A stretch of 64,000 nucleotides of DNA from Actinomycetospora sp. NBRC 106375 (GCF_030269665.1 NZ_BSTS01000001.1:656007-720006); one strand, 5' to 3'. Shown: positions 1 to 9,189, counted from the stretch's first letter. Notes: generated by a model not told the origin, from the sequence alone. A program made the numbers and translations.

Positions 1-1
1 C

Positions 2-511
2 TGCTCGCCGTACACGCCGATGGTGTTCATGGGCGAGGAGTGGGGCGCCCGCACGCCGTGGGCGTTCTTCGTCGGCTTCTCCGATCCGGGACTGCAGGCC
101 GCGGTGCGGGAGGGGCGCACGAAGGAGTTCGCCGAGCACGGCTGGGGCGCCGCCGACGTGCCCGACCCGACGGCGCCGGCGACCTTCGAGGCCTCGCGGC
201 TGGACTGGACCGAGCCCTCCCGCGAGCCGCACGCCTGGATGCTCGGCGTGTACCGGCAGCTGATCGCCCTGCGCCGCGCCCACCCCGAGCTGACCGACCC
301 GCACCTCGACCCGGTGCGGGTCGACCACGACACCGACGCCCGCACCCTCGTCGTGCACCGCGGCACGCTGCGGCTGGCGGTGAACCTGGGCGGGGCGCCG
401 GCGACGCTGCCGGTGACGGCGTCGGAGGTGCTCTACGCCCCCGCCGGCGCCGACCCCGGCCCCTCCGGCCTCGCCCTCCCGGCGGAGTCGTTCGCCCTCG
501 TCCGTATGTGA
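2..511 (+). CDS. treZ: Malto-oligosyltrehalose trehalohydrolase, C-terminal part
   Basis: Only the 3' end of this gene is in the window; the frame is open from base 2 with no start. The visible ~170 residues hold the conserved MGEEWGA segment of the GH13 trehalohydrolase barrel (about residue 8), a short linker and a small C-terminal beta domain ending in ALVRM. The family hydrolyses maltooligosyl-trehalose to release trehalose (TreY/TreZ route). The TGA stop lies inside the left arm of a long palindrome, and the next gene converges on it. Another GH13 enzyme is possible, but MGEEWGA followed by the WAFFVGFSD/LDW context is typical of TreZ. Confidence 0.85.
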   Translation, partial: CSPYTPMVFMGEEWGARTPWAFFVGFSDPGLQAAVREGRTKEFAEHGWGAADVPDPTAPATFEASRLDWTEPSREPHAWMLGVYRQLIALRRAHPELTDPHLDPVRVDHDTDARTLVVHRGTLRLAVNLGGAPATLPVTASEVLYAPAGADPGPSGLALPAESFALVRM

Positions 512-550
512 GCGAACTTTGGGCCGATAGCCCCCAAGTTCGCTCACGTA
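504..550. repeat. Intergenic palindrome, copy 1 (GTGAGCGAACTT type)
   Basis: The left arm reads TATGTGAGCGAACTTTGGG and the right arm is its near-perfect reverse complement, CCCAAGTTCGCTCACGTA, around a short loop. It sits between the convergent treZ and pcm genes and contains the treZ stop. The outer ends (ACGTGAGC) match palindromes at 5174 and 32079, whose inner arms differ (AGTTGGCGCC). It can form a strong hairpin on both strands, so a bidirectional terminator is likely. No T-tract follows. Confidence 0.7.
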
Positions 551-556
551 CGGGGA

Positions 557-1180
557 TCAGAGCAAAGGGACGAACGACACCGGCATGAGGTGCTCGGCGT
601 GCCCGTCGCGGCGCACCCGGACGAGGTCGCCGCGGCGCCCGTGACCGACCGGGCACACGAGGACGCCGTCGTCGGTCAGCTGCTCGAGCAGCGCGGCGGG
701 CACCTCGCCCTCGGCCATCGCGGCCACGGAGACGGCGTCGAAGGGTGCGCGGTCGGGGGCGCCCTCGCGGCCGTCGCCGTGGCGGACCTCGACGTTCGCG
801 CAGCCCACCGCGGCGAGGGCGTCGCGCGCCCCGGCGGCGAGCGACGGGTGGTACTCGATCGTCACCACCTCGCGGGCGAGCCGGGACAGCACCGCCGCGG
901 CGTACCCGCTTCCCGCGCCGACCTCGAGCACGCGCTCGGTGCCGGTGAGCCCCAGCGCCGCCGCCATCGCGGCGACCATCGCCGGCGCGGAGATCGTCTG
1001 CCCGCACGAGATCGGGAGCGGGCCCGCCCCGTAGGCGTCGCGGGCCCGGTGCGCGGGGACGAACCGGTGGCGCGGCACCTCGGCCATCACCGCGAGGACC
1101 CGCTCGTCGTCGATGCCGCGCCGCCGCAGCTCGCCGATCATCGCGGCCCGGCGCCGCTCGTGGCCCACGGTCGGTGTCAC
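557..1180 (-). CDS. pcm: Protein-L-isoaspartate O-methyltransferase
   Basis: This 207-residue protein uses S-adenosylmethionine to methylate isoaspartyl residues in aged proteins, starting their repair in the cytosol. Family marks are visible: VPRHRFVP near residue 35, PISCGQTIS (56-64) and the SAM-binding motif VLEVGAGSGYAAA (84-96). The GTG start is chosen because it overlaps the stop of the upstream gene (GTGA) and gives the usual family length. It is the last gene of a three-gene minus-strand operon with 4-base overlaps. Confidence 0.9.
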   Translation of the reverse strand: MTPTVGHERRRAAMIGELRRRGIDDERVLAVMAEVPRHRFVPAHRARDAYGAGPLPISCGQTISAPAMVAAMAAALGLTGTERVLEVGAGSGYAAAVLSRLAREVVTIEYHPSLAAGARDALAAVGCANVEVRHGDGREGAPDRAPFDAVSVAAMAEGEVPAALLEQLTDDGVLVCPVGHGRRGDLVRVRRDGHAEHLMPVSFVPLL

Positions 1181-1695
1181 ACGGCGTCCGGCCGCAGACG
1201 CTCGAGGTCGTCGGCGAGCTCCTGCGCCGGCACCGGCAGGACCGTCGGCGGCAGGACCACGGGGCTGCCGAGCCGCCCGGCCTGCGCGCGGCCGACCTTC
1301 GCGCGCGCGGGCGTGGTGCGGGCGAGGACGGCCTCCGGGTCGCGGACGCCGATCACGAGCATCGCCCCGCCCCGCGCCGGCAGCACGTCCACCGACCCGA
1401 CCTCCGACCAGGGCAGGAACCCGGCGGCGACAACCGACCCGCCGTCGTCGACGCCCTCGGCGGTCACCACCAGCAGGGGCTTGCCCCGCAGCAGGCGCCG
1501 GGCCCCGGTGCCCGCGCTCACCGCGCCGAAGAACGCCAGCACGATCCCCATGACGACGACGCCGCCGCTCGCGCCGGTGGCCAGCAGCCACAGCCCGGCG
1601 GCCAGGACGATCACGCCCGTCACCAGGGTCATCACCGGCACGGCGCGCGGGGCCTGGACCACCACCCGGCCCGGCTCGCGGACGACCGCGCTCAC
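1177..1695 (-). CDS. Membrane protein, STM3941-like
   Basis: This 172-residue protein has a short N-terminus, two hydrophobic segments (about residues 20-70, split by a GASGG turn), then a basic LLRGKP stretch and a cytosolic domain of beta-rich character (LLVVTAEGVDDGG, FLPWSEVGSVDVL). That layout resembles the STM3941/PH-like family of unknown function. The GTG start overlaps the upstream stop (GTGA), and its own stop overlaps the pcm start the same way, so the three genes are translationally coupled. I cannot assign a function. Confidence 0.6.
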   Translation of the reverse strand: MSAVVREPGRVVVQAPRAVPVMTLVTGVIVLAAGLWLLATGASGGVVVMGIVLAFFGAVSAGTGARRLLRGKPLLVVTAEGVDDGGSVVAAGFLPWSEVGSVDVLPARGGAMLVIGVRDPEAVLARTTPARAKVGRAQAGRLGSPVVLPPTVLPVPAQELADDLERLRPDAV

Positions 1696-2114
1696 GCACA
1701 CCACCTCCGGTGCTCGGCCCGCAGATCCCGGTCGGCGACGGCCTCGATACCCGCCCGGTGCGCGCGGGCGATCGTCCGGGCCGTCACGTTCCCGTCGGCC
1801 ACCCCCGTCGGCAGCCAGACGGCCCCGCCCCCGACGCCGGCGACCTCGGCGACCACCGCGTCCCACGCGTCCGGCGCCCGGCAGACCACGACGAGGTCGG
1901 GCGGCGGGACGTCGGCGAGCGTCGGCGCGCACAGCCGCCCGAGCGTCTCGACGACGTGCGGGTTGACGAGGTCGACCGTCCACGCGGTCCGGTCGAGCAG
2001 GTAGGCCGCGAGCCGGAAGCTGGGCCGGTTGAACCGGTCGGAGACCCCCAGCACCGCGACGCGCTTGACCGTCGCCAGCAGCGCGCCGACCGCGGCGTCG
2101 TCGGTCCCCGTCAC
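1692..2114 (-). CDS. CoA-binding (YccU-like) domain protein
   Basis: This 140-residue protein is a single Rossmann domain: VAVLGVSDRFNRPSF near residue 18, VDLVNPHV near 50, and DLVVVCRAP and GAVWLPTGV further on, the pattern of CoA_binding_2 proteins. The family is thought to bind coenzyme A or a related nucleotide, but its role is unsettled. The GTG start is preceded by a purine-rich GGGAGGATGGGGG. It is the first gene of the CoA-binding/membrane/pcm operon, and a 110-bp region separates it from the divergent FAD/Fe-S gene. Confidence 0.75.
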   Translation of the reverse strand: MTGTDDAAVGALLATVKRVAVLGVSDRFNRPSFRLAAYLLDRTAWTVDLVNPHVVETLGRLCAPTLADVPPPDLVVVCRAPDAWDAVVAEVAGVGGGAVWLPTGVADGNVTARTIARAHRAGIEAVADRDLRAEHRRWCA

Positions 2115-2224
2115 TCCCCCATCCTCCCGCACCTGACGTGAGCGGTTCCCGACCCCGTGACGCAGGAAAGTGCTGACATCGGCGAGAACTTGCACGACCC
2201 CGCGGGGGCGCCCAGAGTCGTCCG

Positions 2225-5179
2225 GTGGCCACGGTCGACCTCCCCTCGCCCCGCACCCGCGCGCCGGCCCCGGAGGAGGCCCTGGAGCGGGCGTTGGCCG
2301 ACCGGGTGGACGGCGAGGTCCGGTTCGACGCCGGCTCCCGCGCGACGTACGCCGTCGACGCCTCGAACTACCGCCAGGTCCCGATCGGTGTCGTCGTCCC
2401 CCGCTCGATCGACGCCGGCGTCGAGGCCCTGGCCGTCTGCCGCGAGCACGACGTCCCTGTCCTGTCCCGCGGCGGCGGCACGAGCCTCGCCGGGCAGTGC
2501 TGCAACGCCGCGGTGGTGATCGACTGGTCGAAGTACTGCACGCGCCTCGTGTCGGTCGACGAGCAGGAGCGCACCTGCGTCGTCGAGCCCGGGATCAAGC
2601 TCGACGACCTCAACGCGGCGCTGCCCGGCCGGCTGATCTACGGACCGAAGCCCGCGACGCACGTCAGCTGCACCCTCGGTGGCATGATCGGCAACAACTC
2701 GTGCGGGTCGACCGCGCAGGTGTTCGGCAAGGTCGCCGACAACGTCCGCCGCCTGGAGATCCTCACCCACGACGGGCTGCGGATGTGGGTGGGCCCGACG
2801 ACGGCCGCCGAGTACGACGCGATCCAGGCCGCGGGCGGGCGGCGCGCCGAGATCTACCGCGGCCTGCGGGCGATCGCGCAGGACAACGCCGCCCTGGTCG
2901 CCGACCGCTTCCCCGACATCCCGCGACGCGTGTCGGGCTACAACCTCGACGACCTGCTGCCCGGCCCGGACGCCGACGGCCACGGCTTCGACGTCGCCAA
3001 GGCGCTGGTCGGCACCGAGTCGACGCTGGTCACGGTGCTGCACGCCGAGCTGGACCTCGTCACCGAGGCCCGGCACACCGCGCTCGTCGTGCTCGGGTTC
3101 GACGACGTGGTCGCGGCCGCCTGGTGCGTCCCGGCGATCCTGCCGCACGCGCCGCACTTCCTGGAGTGCATCGACCGCGTCATCGTCGAGTTCGAGCGCG
3201 CCCGCGGCTTCCACCAGGACGCGATGGCGGCGATGCCCGCGGGCCACAGCTGGCTGATGGTGCAGATCCGCGACGAGGAGCCCGCGCGGGTCACCGAGCG
3301 CACGCAGGCCCTGACCGACGCGCTGCGGGCGCACGGGCCGTCGATCCTCACCGTCACCGACCCCGCCCAGCAGGCCGAGCTCTTCGCCATCCGGGAGTCC
3401 GCGCTGCCGGTCTCGGCGCGTGACCCGCTCACCGGCCGCGACAACTACGAGGGCTGGGAGGACGCGGCGCTGCCCACCGACCGGCTCGCCGACTACCTGG
3501 CCGAGTGGGTCGCGCTGCTCGACGAGTACGGGTTCACCGAGGGCACCGCGATCTACGGCCACTTCGGGCACGGCTGCATCCACACCCGCATCCCGTTCGA
3601 CCTCGGCTCCACTCCGGGCATCGCCGCCTACCGCACCTTCATGGAGCGCTCCGCGGACCTGTGCGTGAAGTACGGCGGATCGCTCTCCGGCGAGCACGGC
3701 GACGGCCAGTCGCGCGGCGAGCTGCTGGAGCAGATGTACGGCCCGGAGCTGGTGCGCGCGTTCGAGTCGGTGAAGGCCCTGTTCGACCCGCGGAACCGGA
3801 TGAACCCCGGCAAGGTCGTGCACCCGTACCGCCTCGACGAGCACCTGCACGTCGGCGCCGACTACGCCCCGGACGACCCGGCCTCGGCGTTCTCCTATCC
3901 GTCCGACGACGGCCGCTTCACCCGCGCCGTCGAGCGCTGCATCGGTGTCGGGCGGTGCCGGCGCTCCGACGGCGACGTCATGTGCCCGTCGTACCGGGCC
4001 ACCGGCGAGGAGCACCACTCGACGCGGGGCCGCTCGCGCCTGCTCTGGGAGATGCTGCGCGGCCACGCCGACTCGCCGATCCGCGACGGCTGGCGCTCGA
4101 CCGAGGTCCGCGACGCCCTGGATCTCTGCCTGGCGTGCAAGGGCTGCCTGTCCGACTGCCCGGTCAACGTCGACATGGCGACCTACAAGGCCGAGTTCCT
4201 GCACCACCACCACGCCGGGCGGCCGTGGACGCGCCCGCGCTCGCACCTGTCGATGGGCTGGCTGCCCGCGCTCGCCCGGGTCGCTTCACCGCTCGCGCGG
4301 CTGGTGAACCGGGTGACGTCGTCGCGGGCGGCGCCCCTGCTCAAGCGCCTCGGCGGCATCGACGAGCGACGCGGCATCCCGGCGTTCGCCACGCCGCGGT
4401 TCTCGCACTGGTACCGCGCCCGCGGCCCCCGTGGCGCGGGGACGCGCGGCGAGGTGCTGCTGTGGCCGGACACGTTCACCGAGTTCCTCCACCCCCGCGC
4501 GGGGGCCGACGCGGTGCGCGTCCTCGAGGCGGCGGGCTTCCGCGTGCGGCTGCCCGAGCGGGAGCTGTGCTGCGGGCTGACGTGGGTCACGACCGGCCAG
4601 CTCGACGTCGCCGCCCGGGTGCTCGGGCGCACGCTCGACGCGCTCGCCCCGGCGGTCCGCGCCGGCATGCCGATCGTCGGGCTCGAGCCCAGCTGCACCG
4701 CGGTGCTCACCGACGACGCGGTGAACCTGCTGCCCGGGCCGCGGGCCGACGCCATCGCCGCGGCGACGACGACGCTCGGACGGTTGCTCGCCGAACGCGC
4801 GCCGGACTGGGCGCCGCCGGGTCTGCACGGCCGCGACGTGATCGTCCAGCAGCACTGCCACCAGCACGCGACCGGCGGCTACGGCGCCGAGACCGCGGTG
4901 CTGCGGCGGGCGGGCGCCGAGGTCGAGGTGCTCGACTCCGGGTGCTGCGGGCTGGCGGGCAACTTCGGCTTCGAGCAGGGGCACTACGAGGTCTCGGTCG
5001 CGTGCGCCGAGCACGTGCTGCTGCCCCGCGTGCGGTCGGCGTCCCCCGACACCGCGGTGATCGCCGACGGCTTCTCCTGCCGCACCCAGATCGACCAGCT
5101 CAGCGAGCGCCGCGGCGACCACCTCGCCTCCCTGCTCGCCTCCGGCCTCCCCGACGAGCCCCTCCCCTGGCCCATGTGA
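2225..5179 (+). CDS. FAD-linked oxidase / Fe-S fusion (D-lactate or D-2-hydroxyacid dehydrogenase type, YdiJ-like)
   Basis: This 984-residue fusion protein has an N-terminal PCMH-type FAD-binding domain (LSRGGGTSLAGQ near residue 80, TLGGMIGNNSCGS near 150) and an FAD-oxidase C-terminal domain ending in SGEHGDGQSRGEL and FDPRNRMNPGKVV. It then has two 4Fe-4S cysteine clusters, CIGVGRC near residue 572 and CLACKGCLSDCP near 635, and two CCG repeats (ELCCGLTWV, SGCCGLAGN). Relatives oxidise D-2-hydroxyacids and pass electrons through Fe-S centres to an acceptor. The substrate cannot be read from the sequence. The start is GTG. The stop lies within a palindrome shared with the convergent gene. 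Confidence 0.88.
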   Translation: MATVDLPSPRTRAPAPEEALERALADRVDGEVRFDAGSRATYAVDASNYRQVPIGVVVPRSIDAGVEALAVCREHDVPVLSRGGGTSLAGQCCNAAVVIDWSKYCTRLVSVDEQERTCVVEPGIKLDDLNAALPGRLIYGPKPATHVSCTLGGMIGNNSCGSTAQVFGKVADNVRRLEILTHDGLRMWVGPTTAAEYDAIQAAGGRRAEIYRGLRAIAQDNAALVADRFPDIPRRVSGYNLDDLLPGPDADGHGFDVAKALVGTESTLVTVLHAELDLVTEARHTALVVLGFDDVVAAAWCVPAILPHAPHFLECIDRVIVEFERARGFHQDAMAAMPAGHSWLMVQIRDEEPARVTERTQALTDALRAHGPSILTVTDPAQQAELFAIRESALPVSARDPLTGRDNYEGWEDAALPTDRLADYLAEWVALLDEYGFTEGTAIYGHFGHGCIHTRIPFDLGSTPGIAAYRTFMERSADLCVKYGGSLSGEHGDGQSRGELLEQMYGPELVRAFESVKALFDPRNRMNPGKVVHPYRLDEHLHVGADYAPDDPASAFSYPSDDGRFTRAVERCIGVGRCRRSDGDVMCPSYRATGEEHHSTRGRSRLLWEMLRGHADSPIRDGWRSTEVRDALDLCLACKGCLSDCPVNVDMATYKAEFLHHHHAGRPWTRPRSHLSMGWLPALARVASPLARLVNRVTSSRAAPLLKRLGGIDERRGIPAFATPRFSHWYRARGPRGAGTRGEVLLWPDTFTEFLHPRAGADAVRVLEAAGFRVRLPERELCCGLTWVTTGQLDVAARVLGRTLDALAPAVRAGMPIVGLEPSCTAVLTDDAVNLLPGPRADAIAAATTTLGRLLAERAPDWAPPGLHGRDVIVQQHCHQHATGGYGAETAVLRRAGAEVEVLDSGCCGLAGNFGFEQGHYEVSVACAEHVLLPRVRSASPDTAVIADGFSCRTQIDQLSERRGDHLASLLASGLPDEPLPWPM

Positions 5180-5219
5180 GCAGTTGGCGCCCCTCCCGGG
5201 GGCGCCAACTGCTCACGTA
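5174..5219. repeat. Intergenic palindrome, copy 2 (GTGAGCAGTTGGCGCC type)
   Basis: Arms of about 19 bases (ATGTGAGCAGTTGGCGCCC and its complement) are separated by a 6-8 base loop. It fills the space between convergent genes. The TGA stop of the FAD/Fe-S gene lies in the left arm and the TGA stop of the PatB-like gene lies in the mirrored position of the right arm. Probable bidirectional terminator and member of a dispersed family. Confidence 0.75.
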
Positions 5220-6388
5220 TCGAAGAGGGCGGTGCGGAGGCGGTCGAGGGCCTCGGCGAGGACAGGGCGGGACATGGCGAGGTTGAGGCGCATGCCGCCG
5301 CGGCCGGCGTCGCCGCACGCGGCGCCGTCGGTGAGGACGACGCCGGCCTCGCGCGCCAGGAACGCCGACGGCGGCTCGTCGAGGTCCAGCCCGCGGCCGT
5401 CGAGCCAGGCGAGGTAGGTGCCCTCGGGCACGGTGACGCGCAGGCCGGGCAGGTCGGCGCCGGCCAGCAGCGCCCGGTTGCCGTCGAGGTAGGCCAGCAC
5501 CTCGTCGAGCCAGTCGCGCGAGTCCCGGTAGGCCGCCGTGGTCGCGAGCACCCCGGGCGTGGCGGTCCCGTGCTCGGCGAGGTAGCCGGTCGCGGTCCAG
5601 TGCTCGGCGTCGGCGGCGTTCGACAGCACCACCTGCCCGCACTTCAGCCCCGGGGTGTTCCAGGCCTTGGACGCCGAGGTCGCGGTCACCGTGTGCGCGG
5701 CCGCCGCCTCCGAGGACGCCGCGTACGGGCGGTGCCGGTGCCCGTCGAACGTCAGCGGCGCGTGGATCTCGTCGGCGAACACCCGCACCCCGTGCCGCTC
5801 GACGACCTCGGTGACCGCCGCCAGCTCGGCGTCGTCGAGCACCCGCCCGGTGGGGTTGTGCGGGTTGGTCAGCACGAGCAGCCCCGCACCCGCCGCGAAG
5901 GCGCGGTCGATGCCCTCGAGGTCGAGGACGAAGCGGTCGCCGTCGCGGGCCATCGGGACCGTCACGAGCTCGCGGTCGACCATGGCCGGCACGGTCAGGA
6001 ACGGCATGTACGCCGGGGTCGGCAGCACGATCGGGCTGCCGGGGCGCGTGAAGTGCCGGACCGTCGCCGTGAACGCGGTGAGCACGTCGGGCACCGGCCG
6101 CACCCACGCCGGGTCGGGCGCCCAGGAGAACCGGTCGCCCCAGAACGACGAGCAGGCCGCGGCCATGTCGCCGACCCACGCGTCGGGCAGGTAGCCGAAC
6201 AGCGACGCGTCGGCCGAGCGCCGCACCGCCCCGGCCACGGCGTCGGCCACCGGGTAGTCCATCTCGGCGACGAACGCGCCGATCAGCCCCCGCCCGTGGG
6301 ACTCCCCGGGCGTCGACCACTTCCAGCTCCCGGCGGCCCGCATGTACTCGGCGGTCAGGGCGTCGAAGCGGTGTCCCGTCGTCGTCAT
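5213..6388 (-). CDS. PLP-dependent C-S lyase / aminotransferase, MalY/PatB family
   Basis: This 391-residue fold-type I PLP enzyme carries FVAEMDYPVADAV near residue 38, the cofactor-contacting TNPHNPTGRV near 175, ADEIHAPL near 208 and the Schiff-base lysine in TSASKAWN near 240. The opening with the W-S-hydrophobic motif and the MDYP segment are typical of cystathionine beta-lyase-like MalY/PatB proteins, which cleave the C-S bond of cystathionine or other cysteine conjugates. An ordinary aminotransferase role is possible. The start is an ATG. It converges on the FAD/Fe-S gene, and the pyk stop is 11 bases upstream, so it may be read from the pyk transcript. Confidence 0.85.
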   Translation of the reverse strand: MTTTGHRFDALTAEYMRAAGSWKWSTPGESHGRGLIGAFVAEMDYPVADAVAGAVRRSADASLFGYLPDAWVGDMAAACSSFWGDRFSWAPDPAWVRPVPDVLTAFTATVRHFTRPGSPIVLPTPAYMPFLTVPAMVDRELVTVPMARDGDRFVLDLEGIDRAFAAGAGLLVLTNPHNPTGRVLDDAELAAVTEVVERHGVRVFADEIHAPLTFDGHRHRPYAASSEAAAAHTVTATSASKAWNTPGLKCGQVVLSNAADAEHWTATGYLAEHGTATPGVLATTAAYRDSRDWLDEVLAYLDGNRALLAGADLPGLRVTVPEGTYLAWLDGRGLDLDEPPSAFLAREAGVVLTDGAACGDAGRGGMRLNLAMSRPVLAEALDRLRTALFDT

Positions 6389-6399
6389 CGGCGGCGAAA

Positions 6400-7818
6400 C
6401 TATCGGGCGTCCTCGCCGATCTTGTGCACGCGCAGCAGGTTGGTCTTGCCCACGGTGCCGGGCGGCGACCCGGAGACGATCACGACGAGCTCGCCGGCGC
6501 CGAACCGGCCGATCTCGAGCAGCGACGCGTCCACCTGGCGGATCATCGCGTCGGTGGTGTCGGCCCAGGGCACGAGGAAGGTCTCCACGCCCCAGCTCAG
6601 CGCGAGCTGGCTGCGCACCTCGGGCACCGGGGTGAACGCGAGCACCGGCAGCCGGGTGTGCAGGCGGGCCAGGCGCCGCACGGTGTCGCCGGTGCGGGTG
6701 AACGCGACGAGCGCGCGGGCGTTGAGTCGCTCGCCGATGTCACGCGCGGCGGTGGTGACGACGCCGCGCTGGGTGCGGGGCACGTGCTGGATCGGCGGCA
6801 CCGACGCCGGCCCGACCTCCACGGCGGCGACGATGCGCGCCATCGTCTGCACCGTCTCGATCGGGTAGTCGCCGACGCTGGTCTCGCCGGAGAGCATCAC
6901 CGCGTCGGCGCCGTCGAGCACGGCGTTGGCGACGTCGGAGGCCTCGGCGCGGGTCGGCCGGAAACTGTGGATCATCGACTCGAGCATCTGCGTGGCGACG
7001 ACCACCGGCTTGGCGTTCTCGCGCGCGATCTGCACCGCGCGCTTCTGCACCAGCGGCACGTCCTCCAGTGCCAGCTCCACGCCCAGGTCGCCGCGCGCGA
7101 CCATGATCGCGTCGAAGGCGAGCACGATCGCCTCGAGCGCGTCGACGGCCTCGGGCTTCTCGAGCTTCGCGATCACCGGCAGGCGCGCGCCGTACTCGTC
7201 CATGATCTTTCCGACGAGCTCGGCGTCGGCGGGCGACCGCACGAACGACAGCGCGATCATGTCGACGCGCAGGCCGAGCGCGAAGCGCAGGTCGGCCTCG
7301 TCCTTGTCGCTCATCGCGGGCACCGAGACGGCGGTGTTGGGCAGCGAGATGCCCTTGTGGTCGGACACCCGACCGCCCTCAATCACGCGGGCGACGACGT
7401 CGCGGCCCTCGACGGCGGTGACCTCGAGGGCGACGTTGCCGTCGTCCACCAGCAGCGACTCGCCGGGCCGGCAGTCGTCGGCGAGGCCCGAGTACGTGGT
7501 GGAGACGCGGTCGTGGGTGCCCACGACGTCCTCGGTGGTGATGCGCACGGTCTCGCCCGCCGTCCACATCTGCGGACCGTCGGCGAACGTCCCGAGACGG
7601 ATCTTCGGGCCCTGGAGGTCGGCGAGGATGCCCACCGCCCGGCCCTCGGCGTCGGCCGCCTCGCGCACCCGCAGGTAGGTCTGTTCGTGGTCGGCGTGGG
7701 TGCCGTGGCTGAAGTTGAGCCGGGCGACGTCCATGCCGGCGCGGACGAGGTCACGGATGGCCTCGGGTGAAGACGTCGCAGGCCCCAGCGTGCACACGAT
7801 CTTGGCTCGTCGGCTCAC
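6400..7818 (-). CDS. pyk: Pyruvate kinase
   Basis: This 472-residue glycolytic enzyme transfers phosphate from phosphoenolpyruvate to ADP. The N-terminus KIVCTLGPATSS, the MDVARLNFSHGTHADH active-site segment, SFVRSPADAE, the metal-binding IMVARGDLGVEL, and ATQMLESMI followed by TRAEASDVANAVLDGADAVMLSGE (quoted in parts) are all present. The C-terminal allosteric domain starts near residue 340. Length matches actinobacterial enzymes. Its start is only about 90 bases from the divergent PerM gene. Confidence 0.97.
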   Translation of the reverse strand: MSRRAKIVCTLGPATSSPEAIRDLVRAGMDVARLNFSHGTHADHEQTYLRVREAADAEGRAVGILADLQGPKIRLGTFADGPQMWTAGETVRITTEDVVGTHDRVSTTYSGLADDCRPGESLLVDDGNVALEVTAVEGRDVVARVIEGGRVSDHKGISLPNTAVSVPAMSDKDEADLRFALGLRVDMIALSFVRSPADAELVGKIMDEYGARLPVIAKLEKPEAVDALEAIVLAFDAIMVARGDLGVELALEDVPLVQKRAVQIARENAKPVVVATQMLESMIHSFRPTRAEASDVANAVLDGADAVMLSGETSVGDYPIETVQTMARIVAAVEVGPASVPPIQHVPRTQRGVVTTAARDIGERLNARALVAFTRTGDTVRRLARLHTRLPVLAFTPVPEVRSQLALSWGVETFLVPWADTTDAMIRQVDASLLEIGRFGAGELVVIVSGSPPGTVGKTNLLRVHKIGEDAR

Positions 7819-7905
7819 GGCCCCATGCTAGACGCCTCTGCACCGATCCAGCAGCCGTCCCCGCTCGTCCGCCCCCCGTCCGGCGCACGGGACTACGGTG
7901 CGGGG

Positions 7906-9189
7906 ATGACACCGTCCGCCGTCCCCGACGAGCCCGCCGACGGGCCGCGGAGCGGGGACGGTGCGGAGGGCGCGGGCGGCGTCCTGCTCCCCGGTCGCCG
8001 GAAGCGCTGGGAGATCCCGCACGGCCTGGAGATCGCCACCTCCCTCGCGTGGCGCCTCCTGCTCGTCGCCATCGCACTGGCCGTGATCATCTACGTGCTG
8101 GGCCTGATCGGGGCCGTCGTCGTGCCGGTCGTGCTCGCGCTGATCGCCGCGTCGCTGCTCGCCCCGTCGGCGCACGCCCTCTCTCGTGTCCGTTGGCTCC
8201 CCCACGCCGTGGCGACGGCGATCGTCATCGTCGGCGGGGTGGCCGTGGTCGGGGGCGTGTTCTACGGCGTCGGACTGGCGTTCGTCTCCGGGCTGCCGGA
8301 GCTCTCCTCCCAGCTCGTCGCGAGCGTCGTCGGCATCCAGGACTGGCTGCGGACCGGACCGCTCGGCCTGAACAACGAGCAGTTCACCGCGCTCGGCAAC
8401 CAGGTCCTCGCCGCCCTGCAGGCGAGCCAGGCGTCGCTGGCCCAGAGCGCGGTCGGGGTGGTGAGCACCCTCGGCGAGGTGCTCACCGAGCTGCTGCTCG
8501 CGCTGTTCACGCTGATCTTCTTCGTCTACGACGGAGGCACGGTGTGGCGGTTCGTGCTGAAGGCCTTCCCCCGCCAGGCCCGCGACCGCGCGGACATCGC
8601 CGGGCGCCGGGCGTTCGCCTCGCTCGTCGGCTACACCCGCGCGACGATCCTCGTCGCCGCCGCCGACGCCATCACCGCGGGCGTGGGCCTGTGGCTGATC
8701 GGCATCCCCCTGCCGGTGCCGCTCGCCGCCCTGATCTTCTTCGGCGCCTTCGTCCCGACCCTCGGGGCCGTGGTGTCCGGCGTCGTGGCCGTGCTGGTCG
8801 CCCTGGTCAGCGGCGGGATCACCGACGCGCTGCTCGTCGTCCTGCTGCTCGTGCTGGTGCAGAACCTCGAGGGCTACATCCTCCAGCCCCTGCTGCTCGG
8901 GCGGTCGATCAAGCTCCACCCGCTCGCCGTGGTGCTGCCCATCGCGTGCGGACTCGTGCTCGCCGGCATCGCCGGGGCCCTGCTCGCGGTCCCGCTCGTC
9001 ACCGTGATCGACTCCGGCGTGCGATCGCTCACCCGGCCCTCCGACGGCCCCGGCCTCGATCCGGACACCGTCGACGCGCTCGATCCCCGCTCGGCGCGCC
9101 CCGACTGGCACGACGTCGACCAGCCGCCGCGGAGCTTCGTCGCCCGCGCGGTCGACTCCCTGTCCCACCGGCGCATGGCGGACGACTAG
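7906..9189 (+). CDS. AI-2E / PerM family transporter
   Basis: This 427-residue membrane protein has a charged N-terminal tail, clusters of hydrophobic helices near residues 45-75 and 100-125, a long amphipathic region (residues 125-200), then a helix-rich C-terminal half that includes the family signature LVQNLEGYILQPLLLGRSIKL (19-base limit prevents quoting more). The family includes exporters of autoinducer-2 and ion/osmolyte antiporters; the substrate here is unknown. ATG 7906 is preferred to an upstream in-frame ATG at 7825. A TACGGT hexamer at 7894-7899 could be a -10 box giving an almost leaderless mRNA. The extended C-terminal tail is hydrophilic. Confidence 0.82.
   Translation: MTPSAVPDEPADGPRSGDGAEGAGGVLLPGRRKRWEIPHGLEIATSLAWRLLLVAIALAVIIYVLGLIGAVVVPVVLALIAASLLAPSAHALSRVRWLPHAVATAIVIVGGVAVVGGVFYGVGLAFVSGLPELSSQLVASVVGIQDWLRTGPLGLNNEQFTALGNQVLAALQASQASLAQSAVGVVSTLGEVLTELLLALFTLIFFVYDGGTVWRFVLKAFPRQARDRADIAGRRAFASLVGYTRATILVAAADAITAGVGLWLIGIPLPVPLAALIFFGAFVPTLGAVVSGVVAVLVALVSGGITDALLVVLLLVLVQNLEGYILQPLLLGRSIKLHPLAVVLPIACGLVLAGIAGALLAVPLVTVIDSGVRSLTRPSDGPGLDPDTVDALDPRSARPDWHDVDQPPRSFVARAVDSLSHRRMADD

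Noticed and set aside
2111..4246. Long open frame on the minus strand across the FAD/Fe-S gene
   Set aside because: Antisense shadow in a GC-rich gene; it has no recognisable domain, and the plus-strand frame carries clear FAD and Fe-S motifs.
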